From CAYJPV01 sp964396055 (GTDB taxonomy: Bacteria > Acidobacteriota > Vicinamibacteria > Vicinamibacterales > JAKQTR01): a DNA stretch of 30,668 nucleotides. The stretch covers positions 1 to 30,668 of the forward strand of contig CAYNDV010000047.1 in the NCBI GenBank assembly GCA_964396055.1. Direction: 5' to 3'. The notes under the pieces were generated by a model. The model made no database searches. It was not told the origin of the DNA and was given only the letters and a program-made list of their open reading frames with translations. Below, piece by piece: positions 24,456-30,668 of the stretch. The stretch's first letter is position 1. Each line of letters begins with the position of its first letter. Position numbers and translations under genes: made by a program.

Positions 24456-26267
24456 GTGAACCTCCGCACGCCCGCGCTCGTCCTGCTCCTGGCTGCCGCC
24501 GCCCCGGCATCGGCCGCCCCGCCCGCGGGTCCGGTCGCCCGACTCGTCATCCTCTCGCCGACAGGAGAGGTTCGTGACGGCCTGCCGGTGCTCACACGCC
24601 ACGGGAACGCCGCCGACACGGGCCGTGTGCTGACGCGCGGCTTCTCGGGCCGGCTGCTGCGCCTCTATGCGATGGAGCAGGCCTGGCTGGCCCGCGAAAC
24701 GGGCCGGCCGCCGGAGCCGGCGTACCTCCTGCTCTCGGAACGCCAGGGCGGCTTTCCGCAGTTCGGCTTCTACCTCGACGGTGAGCGCAAGGCAGACGTC
24801 GGCTACGTGGACCTGCATCGCAGCTCCACCGTCAGCGGCCGCTTCGGCGCGATGGATCAGATCTTCCCCCACGAACTGCTGCACGTCATCGCGCGCCAAC
24901 TGGCCGGTGATCCGCGCGAGAGCGGCGGCAACCAGGTGCATGCCGTCGGCGTGCGCACCGACCCGGTCAACGCGTTCGGCGAGGGCTTTGCCGAGCACGC
25001 GCAGATCATGGCCGTGGACGACGAGGAGGCCGTGGCGGAGACCCGGGCGCTCGCCGACGATGGCGAGCGGCTGGCGAGGGCGGATCGCGAGTTCGCCCGC
25101 TACGCCAGCGACTTGTCGGCCCGGTGGCCCTTCGCGCGCCCAGCCCAGGTGCGGTTTCCGTTGTGGTTCAGCCAGAGCGAGCAGGTGCTGCGGTACCACG
25201 CCGTGCGGGCGAACCGCTTCGCCCGCGAAGCGGCCATTCCAGCAGGGCTGCTCGCCCGCCCGGACAAGTACGACGCATACCTCTTTCACAACGTCATGCC
25301 GGGCGACCCCTCCGGGCCGGCCAGGCGCGCAGCCGTCATGCTCTCGACGGAGGGCGTCGTGGCGCACCTGGTCTGGCGCCTGGTCACCGACCCCGCCCTC
25401 GGCGGGCGGTACCTGGACGCGGGAACCTGCGGACGCTTCGGCGTTCCGGTCGACAGCGTCACGCCCCTGGAGAACGTGTACCTGAAACTCTTCGTCGTGC
25501 TCGCCGAAACGAAACCGTCCACACTGGCCGATCTGGTCCGGGGGTGGGTGCGGGTGTTTCCGGAGGACGCGGCGGACGTGGCACGGGTCACGCGTGAGGC
25601 GCTGCTCGGCCAGGACCTGCCCGATGCGCCGGAGATCTGGCTGGCCAATCCCGGCCTGCAGACCGGCACCAGCCTCTTCGACCAGTACCGCGCCCTGCCG
25701 CGGACGCATACCTTCGACGTCAACGCGGCCACGCGGCTCGACTGGATCTCGGTGCCCGGCGTGACGGCCGCCGACGCGAATCGGCTGCTGGCGGGGACGC
25801 CGTACGCCCGGCTGGACGCCGTCACGGCGCTGCCGGGCCTGTCGCCGGATGTCCGCTCGCGCATCGCCGCCATGTCCGCCGAGATGACGGCCCTGCGCGA
25901 GCGGGCGGCCCGCGAGGAAGAGACGCTGAGCCTGTCGGCGGTGTTCTCCCCGTACGTCTGGCGTCTGGTCGGCACGCTCCTGCTGGCCACGGCCTGCGGA
26001 GCCGCACTGGCGCGCCTGGCGGGAACCCGTCGGCGCTGGACCGCCACGCTCCTGGCCCTGGCCGCCAGCGGTGTCGTGATCGCGCTGGCCTGGATCGTCT
26101 CGAGCCCGCCGTGGTACCCGGCAGCCGCTCCGCTGGTCGCGGGCGGCCTGCCCTGGGCAGTCTGGAGGATCGTCCGCCGCCGGCCGGCGGCTCAGGCCGC
26201 ACAGGCACTGATCATCTGGGCCGTGGCCGCCCTCCCCGCGCTGTTCCTGTCGCGGGCCTGGTTCTGA
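24456..26267 (+). CDS. Exported HELLH metalloprotease-like protein with HhH region and C-terminal TM helices
   Basis: A 603-residue protein I do not recognise as a named family. Residues 1-20 form a signal peptide. Residues about 25-400 are a gluzincin-like domain: H139-E140-L-L-H143 in IFPHELLHVIARQL, and 33 residues later GEGFAEHAQ, where E176 is the likely third zinc ligand. A helix-hairpin-helix region follows (about 420-470, FDVNAATRLDWISVPGVTAADANRLL then AVTALPGLSPDVRSRI), similar to ComEA/type II secretion HhH repeats. A charged helix and about four membrane segments (510-600) close the protein, so the protease part should face the periplasm, tethered by the C-terminus. The start is GTG at 24456, 33 bp after the FadR-family stop, with no clear ribosome site. 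Activity and substrate are inferred only from the motif. Confidence 0.7.
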   Translation: MNLRTPALVLLLAAAAPASAAPPAGPVARLVILSPTGEVRDGLPVLTRHGNAADTGRVLTRGFSGRLLRLYAMEQAWLARETGRPPEPAYLLLSERQGGFPQFGFYLDGERKADVGYVDLHRSSTVSGRFGAMDQIFPHELLHVIARQLAGDPRESGGNQVHAVGVRTDPVNAFGEGFAEHAQIMAVDDEEAVAETRALADDGERLARADREFARYASDLSARWPFARPAQVRFPLWFSQSEQVLRYHAVRANRFAREAAIPAGLLARPDKYDAYLFHNVMPGDPSGPARRAAVMLSTEGVVAHLVWRLVTDPALGGRYLDAGTCGRFGVPVDSVTPLENVYLKLFVVLAETKPSTLADLVRGWVRVFPEDAADVARVTREALLGQDLPDAPEIWLANPGLQTGTSLFDQYRALPRTHTFDVNAATRLDWISVPGVTAADANRLLAGTPYARLDAVTALPGLSPDVRSRIAAMSAEMTALRERAAREEETLSLSAVFSPYVWRLVGTLLLATACGAALARLAGTRRRWTATLLALAASGVVIALAWIVSSPPWYPAAAPLVAGGLPWAVWRIVRRRPAAQAAQALIIWAVAALPALFLSRAWF

Positions 26268-26328
26268 GGAGTCCGGATCGGATTGCTGGTGCGGCCACAC
26301 CCGTCTGCCGATTATTCTCTGTGGTGCG

Positions 26329-28836
26329 ATGAGACGGGTTCTGCGCCGAGCGTACGCCGCCGACTACGTAGCCCTGGCCTACGTCGTGGCCTACTATGTC
26401 TGGCTGGCGGCGCGCACCCCCGGCACGCCGCTGACGCAGTGGGTCGGTGACGTCTCCTTCTACCCGCTCGGCGTGGCCGTCGGGTTGGCGTACCTGCGCA
26501 ACGCGCGTCTTGCTTCGCTCGATCTGCGGACACGATGGGCGTGGGGCATCCTCGGATCCGGCGCCCTCGTGCTCTGGCTCATCGGGAACACCTGGCCCCG
26601 CCTCGTCACGTTCTTCGGCGCAGGCGCCTACCCGGCGTGGGTCGGCGTGCTCGAGATCGTCCAGCACATCCTCCTGATCGGGGCGTTCTTCATGTTTCCC
26701 GGGCGGCCGGTCGCCGCCCGCGATCGCGCGCGGTTCATGGTCGACGCCAGCCTCGTCGTGGTGGCTGGCTTTCTGATGGCCTTCCACTTCGGGCTCCGAG
26801 TCTCGTTCCGGACGCCGGCGGCCGGCCCGGTGGAGATGGCTGTCGCACAAGCGTTGCTCGACTGGGCGGTGTTCGCGACGGCGGCAATCGGGATCATGCA
26901 CAAGCGCGATCGCACCACCCGCATCGCCCTCGGGTGGCTGCTGGGTGCGAGCGTGCTGTACCTGCTCGCGAACGATCGTCTGTCCAGCATGGCGACGTAC
27001 CGCCTCGGCGACGCCGTGGACGGCCTGTGGTTCGCCGCGTGGATCTGCCGGTGGGTTGCCGCCCGGACGGCCTGGCATCGGTACCACGGCCGACTGGGGG
27101 CCTCGGCCGAGGCGCCGGCGCATGACGGCTACCAGGGCGGGGCCCTGTCCTATCTGCTGGTGGCCGGCTCGTTCGTCCTGCTGATCGGCCAGGCCGGCGC
27201 CGGCGATGGCCGGTACATCGAGCTGCTCGCGGCGTCGGCCGCGGCCATGGCTCTGCTGCTCGTCATCCGGCAGGTGGTGGGCCTGCGCGAGAACCGGCAG
27301 CTGTTTGCGGCCCGCTTCGCGCAGGAAGCCCGGTTCCGGTCCCTCGTGCAGCATGCCTCCGACCTGATTCTCGTCATCGACGCCGACGGCCGCATCGGCT
27401 ACGCGAGTCCCTCCACGGCGCGCGTGCTCGGCGACGGCCGGGCGGGGGCCGGCACCCGGTTCGTCGACCTGCTGCATCCCGAGGACGCCGGCGTGCTTGC
27501 GCCGCTGGACGATCCGGCCGCGGCGCCGGGCTGGCGCGCCGAGTGCCGCATGGGTACGGCCCACGGCGAGTGGCGTGACGTCGAACTGGTCGCCACCGAT
27601 CTCCGGCACGATCCCGCCGTGCGCGGGATCGTCCTGAACGGCCGCGACGTCAGTGACCGGAGCGAACTCGAACGGCAGCTGCGGCACGCGCAGAAACTCG
27701 ACGCCGTCGGGCACCTGGCCGGCGGGCTCGCCCACGACTTCAACAACGTCCTGACGGCCATCCGCGGCTACACCGAGCTGCTCCGCGAGGCGATCCCGTC
27801 CGGCTCGCCGGCAGCGGAGGATCTCGCCAACATCGAGCAGGCCGTGGACCGGGCCGCCGCGGTCACCCGCAAACTGCTGGCCTTCAGCCGGAAGCAGGCC
27901 GTCCAGCGCTCGGCGCTCGACCTCAATGGCGTGCTGCGCGACCTCGAGCCGCTCCTGCGCCAGTTGCTCACCGACCGCATCGAGGTCCGGCTGGATCTCG
28001 ATCCCGCCCTCTGGCGGATCAAGGCCGACCCGGACCAGATGGAGCAGGTGGTGGTCAACCTCGTCACCAACGCGCGAGACGCCATGCCGGACGGCGGCCC
28101 TCTGCTGGTCGCCACGGCCAACCGGACGGTCGACGCCGTGACGCCGGATACCGGCCGGCTGCCCCCGGGCGACTACGTGGCTCTCGTCGTCAACGACCAG
28201 GGCGTGGGCATGAGCCCCGAGGTGCGTGCGCGGATCTTCGAACCGTTCTTCTCCACCAAACCGCGGGACCGGGGGATCGGGCTCGGGCTCGCCATGGTGC
28301 ACGGCATCGTCACCAACTCCGGCGGGTACATCGCGGTCGACAGCGCGCCGGGTCGCGGGACGACCCTCACGGTGCTGCTGCCGAGGACCCGCGAGGCGGC
28401 GGCCCCGGCACCGCGGCCGCTGCCGTCCCCCCGGACATCGGACCACCGCGTCCTCCTGGTGGACGACGAACTCGGCGTGCGCACGATCATGCGGCGGATC
28501 CTCGAGCGGGGCGGGTACGACGTCCTCGAAGCCGCAGGCGGGGCGGACGCGCTCGCCATGCTCGAACGAGGCGAGCGGGTGGACCTGCTCGTGACCGATC
28601 TCATGATGCCGGGCATGCACGGGAGCGAACTGATGGGGCGCGCGCGCGATGAGCGGCCGGGCCTGCCCATCGTCTGCGTCACCGGGCACGCTGCTCAGTT
28701 GCCGGCGCACCTAGCGCCGGGCGCCGGCGCCGCCGCCGTCGCCGCCGTCGTGACGAAACCCTTCGACGCGGAGGCGCTGCTGCAGGCGGCCTCTGCCGCC
28801 TGCGCGGGAAAGGTGACGACCCATGACGAGGCTTGA
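26329..28836 (+). CDS. Hybrid sensor histidine kinase: multi-pass membrane sensor, PAS, HisKA, HATPase, REC
   Basis: An 835-residue inner-membrane kinase. About nine or ten hydrophobic segments cover residues 12-325 with no large periplasmic domain; conserved cytoplasmic-looking loops read LRNARLASLDLRTR and MHKRDRTTRIAL. A PAS domain follows (about 338-450, FRSLVQHASDLILVIDADGRI). HisKA carries the phospho-acceptor H469 in GHLAGGLAHDFNNVLTAIRGY. The ATPase domain (about 575-690) has VVVNLVTNARDAMPDGG, VNDQGVGM and GIGLGLAMVHGIV. A C-terminal receiver (about 705-830) has LLVDDELG, phospho-acceptor Asp in LLVTDLMMPGMHG, the Thr in CVTGH and the Lys in VTKPF. ATG at 26329 lacks a clear ribosome site; TATTCT lies ten bases upstream. 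The paralogue follows 60 bp later in the same frame. Confidence 0.92.
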   Translation: MRRVLRRAYAADYVALAYVVAYYVWLAARTPGTPLTQWVGDVSFYPLGVAVGLAYLRNARLASLDLRTRWAWGILGSGALVLWLIGNTWPRLVTFFGAGAYPAWVGVLEIVQHILLIGAFFMFPGRPVAARDRARFMVDASLVVVAGFLMAFHFGLRVSFRTPAAGPVEMAVAQALLDWAVFATAAIGIMHKRDRTTRIALGWLLGASVLYLLANDRLSSMATYRLGDAVDGLWFAAWICRWVAARTAWHRYHGRLGASAEAPAHDGYQGGALSYLLVAGSFVLLIGQAGAGDGRYIELLAASAAAMALLLVIRQVVGLRENRQLFAARFAQEARFRSLVQHASDLILVIDADGRIGYASPSTARVLGDGRAGAGTRFVDLLHPEDAGVLAPLDDPAAAPGWRAECRMGTAHGEWRDVELVATDLRHDPAVRGIVLNGRDVSDRSELERQLRHAQKLDAVGHLAGGLAHDFNNVLTAIRGYTELLREAIPSGSPAAEDLANIEQAVDRAAAVTRKLLAFSRKQAVQRSALDLNGVLRDLEPLLRQLLTDRIEVRLDLDPALWRIKADPDQMEQVVVNLVTNARDAMPDGGPLLVATANRTVDAVTPDTGRLPPGDYVALVVNDQGVGMSPEVRARIFEPFFSTKPRDRGIGLGLAMVHGIVTNSGGYIAVDSAPGRGTTLTVLLPRTREAAAPAPRPLPSPRTSDHRVLLVDDELGVRTIMRRILERGGYDVLEAAGGADALAMLERGERVDLLVTDLMMPGMHGSELMGRARDERPGLPIVCVTGHAAQLPAHLAPGAGAAAVAAVVTKPFDAEALLQAASAACAGKVTTHDEA

Positions 28837-28896
28837 GCAGGCGCACGGGAGGAGCGGACAGCGGTATCGGCCAGGCCTCCAGCCGGGGCGGATCCG

Positions 28897-30668
28897 GTGA
28901 CCCGGGCGCTGCTCGCACGCTGGCGCGTCCAGCCGGCCGACGCCGCCGCCGCAGCGTACGCGGCGGCGTACGCGCTCTGGATGCTCCTGCACGAGCCCGG
29001 CACGCCGCTGAACGACACGATTGCGGACCTGTCGTTCCTTCCCCTCGGGCTGGTGGTCGGGTGGGCGCAATTGCGCAATGCCCGCCTCGCCTCGCTGGAT
29101 CGGCGGACGCGCGCCGCGTGGTCGTTGCTGGCCGCCTCCTCTCTCTCACTCTGGTTCAGCGGATCGGCGTTCACGTACTACGTCCGGCTGGTCGATCCGC
29201 ACGCCACACCGGTGTGGATCGACTGGCTCGAGTACGCCCAGTTGCTGGTCACCCTGCTGGCGTGCCTCGCCTTCCCGGGCCGGCCCTTCCCGCGTCGCGA
29301 TCGAGCGCGCTTCGGCCTGGACGTCGCACTCGTCATCGTCGCCGGCTTCGTGCTGGCCGTGCAGTACGGCATGACGGTTGCCGCGCCGGACAGCCACGGC
29401 GGCTTGATCAGCCCGTTCGTGGTCCGGGCCTCGCTCAACTGGGCCGTGTTCGTGGCGCTCTCGGCCGGCATCCTCCACAAGCGTGACCGCACGACGCGCC
29501 TCGCCCTGGCCTACCTGCTCGGCGCCAACGTCTCGGTGATCATCGGGAACTGGATCTTCTCGCACGATCCGGGTTACCAGTCCGGCGATCCGGTGGACCT
29601 GCTGTGGTTCCTCGCGTGGGTGCTGAAGTGGTCCGGCACCCGCCTGGCGTGGCGGCGGTACCAAGGCGACGCCCGCCCCGACACGCCCGGTCTCGGTGAG
29701 CCCGGCGGCGCGACGTTCCCGTACCTCATCGTCGGCTCCGCCCTCGTGCTGCTCGTCCGGGAGGCCGTGACCGGGGATCTGGGATCGATCCGGTTCCTGT
29801 CGTGGTCGTCGGCCGTCATGGCGGGCCTGCTCGTGCTGCGGCAGGTGGTTGAGTTGCGGGAGAACCGCCGGCTCTTCACCGCGCAGCTCGAACAGGACGC
29901 CTGGTTCCGCTCGCTCGTGCAACACGCGTCGGACTTCATCCTGGTGCTCGATCGCCACGGCGCGGTCACATACGCCAGCCCCGCGGCCGTCCGGGTGCTC
30001 GGCGAGGGCGTGCTGGCGGCCGGCAGCCGGCTCGTCGATCTCGTCCACGCGGACGATGCGGGCCTGTTCGCCCCGATGGCGGCGGCCGGCCTGGGCGAGG
30101 GCCTGCGCGCGTCGTGCCGGATGCGCACCGCCGCCGGAGACTGGCGCGAGATCGAGATGGTGGCCACCGACCTGCGGCACGACGAGGCGGTCCAGGGCAT
30201 CGTCCTGAACGGCCGTGACGTCACCGACCGCAACGACCTCGAGCGCCAGCTGCGCCACGCGCAGAAGCTCGATGCGGTGGGACACCTCGCCGGCGGCCTC
30301 GCGCACGACTTCAACAACGTCCTCACGGCCATCCGGGGCTACACCGAACTGCTGCGCGGCGACATTCCGCCGGGCACGCCGGAGGCCGAGGACCTGGGCT
30401 ACATCGAGCAGGCGGTGGACCGGGCCGCGGCGGTGACGAAGAAGCTCCTGGCGTTCAGCCGGAAGCAGGCCGTGCAGCGCACGGTCCTTGACCTCAACGT
30501 GACGCTCTCGGATCTCGAGCCTCTGCTGCGCCAGCTGGTCACCGACCGGATTGCCGTGCGCGTCGACACCGCGCCGGGGCTGTGGCCCGTGAAGGCCGAT
30601 CAGGGACAGATCGAGCAGGTGGTGATCAACCTCGCGACCAACGCGCGTGACGCGATGCCGGACGGCGG
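28897..30668 (+). CDS. Sensor histidine kinase, tandem paralogue of the preceding gene (partial at window end)
   Basis: The frame from GTG at 28897 stays open to the last base (590 codons) and is cut by the window. It parallels the previous kinase throughout: about nine or ten membrane segments with loops LRNARLASLDRRTR and LHKRDRTTRLAL, a PAS domain (FRSLVQHASDFILVLDRHGAV), HisKA with H470 in GHLAGGLAHDFNNVLTAIRGY, and the start of the ATPase domain, ending at VVINLATNARDAMPDG. A C-terminal receiver may lie beyond the edge. The start is inferred from alignment with the paralogue; no strong ribosome site is seen. The 20 codons between the paralogue's TGA and this GTG are open in the same frame, so a slightly earlier start cannot be excluded. 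Confidence 0.9.
   Translation, partial: MTRALLARWRVQPADAAAAAYAAAYALWMLLHEPGTPLNDTIADLSFLPLGLVVGWAQLRNARLASLDRRTRAAWSLLAASSLSLWFSGSAFTYYVRLVDPHATPVWIDWLEYAQLLVTLLACLAFPGRPFPRRDRARFGLDVALVIVAGFVLAVQYGMTVAAPDSHGGLISPFVVRASLNWAVFVALSAGILHKRDRTTRLALAYLLGANVSVIIGNWIFSHDPGYQSGDPVDLLWFLAWVLKWSGTRLAWRRYQGDARPDTPGLGEPGGATFPYLIVGSALVLLVREAVTGDLGSIRFLSWSSAVMAGLLVLRQVVELRENRRLFTAQLEQDAWFRSLVQHASDFILVLDRHGAVTYASPAAVRVLGEGVLAAGSRLVDLVHADDAGLFAPMAAAGLGEGLRASCRMRTAAGDWREIEMVATDLRHDEAVQGIVLNGRDVTDRNDLERQLRHAQKLDAVGHLAGGLAHDFNNVLTAIRGYTELLRGDIPPGTPEAEDLGYIEQAVDRAAAVTKKLLAFSRKQAVQRTVLDLNVTLSDLEPLLRQLVTDRIAVRVDTAPGLWPVKADQGQIEQVVINLATNARDAMPDG

Noticed and set aside
23673..26300. 875-codon open frame on the minus strand
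   Set aside because: Antisense to the FadR-family and protease-like genes; composition is that of a GC-rich shadow.

Overview
The window is about 30.7 kb of very GC-rich (roughly 70 percent), densely coded bacterial chromosome. The gene mix is a VPS10/sortilin-like Asp-box propeller protein, a DUF5916 outer-membrane protein, an unusual sigma-70-like factor, many two-component proteins and intergenic heptamer repeats. This suggests a soil-type Acidobacteriota, perhaps Vicinamibacteria; that is an inference from gene content, not a measured placement. A run of exactly 100 N flanked by an identical 55-bp sequence indicates a draft, probably metagenomic, short-read assembly. I see no rRNA, tRNA, CRISPR array, insertion sequence, phage or integrase.

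Layout. 1-2347 (minus): Xaa-Pro aminopeptidase followed by a sigma-70-like factor, with heptamer arrays at both ends. 2551-3305 (plus): a membrane-anchored glutathione peroxidase cut in two by the assembly gap. 3366-5060 (minus): SulP anion transporter with STAS domain. 5269-7983 (plus): secreted Asp-box propeller protein, ending in an octamer repeat and a long hairpin. 8133-10190 (plus): polytopic GT-C-like membrane protein. 14310-10210 (minus): four tightly packed genes, namely glucosyl-3-phosphoglycerate synthase, an MpgP/GpgP-type HAD phosphatase, a second GT-A glycosyltransferase and a TM-only MscS-like protein. They read as a compatible-solute (glucosylglycerate-type) synthesis and osmotic-release cassette. 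14430-16557 (plus): NarL-type histidine kinase and response regulator. 16709-19302 (plus): CaCA-type Na+/Ca2+ exchanger and a putative Na+/H+ antiporter. 19330-23536 (plus): Uup-like ABC-F ATPase and DUF5916 protein, closed by a hairpin that begins at the stop codon. 23700-26267 (plus): FadR-family regulator behind a cluster of palindromes, then an exported HELLH metalloprotease-like protein with a ComEA-type helix-hairpin-helix region and C-terminal membrane helices. 26329-30668 (plus): two tandem paralogous histidine kinases with a large multi-pass N-terminal sensor; the second runs off the window.

The centre of the window is largely about ions and osmolarity: the solute operon with its MscS-like member, divergent from a two-component system, which is followed by Ca2+ and Na+ exchangers. 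The most novel-looking items are the protease/HhH/membrane fusion, the multi-pass kinase sensor in tandem copies, the related heptamer arrays (one placed where a -35 element should be), and the repeated TANNNT-N6/7-start arrangement that suggests leaderless mRNAs.
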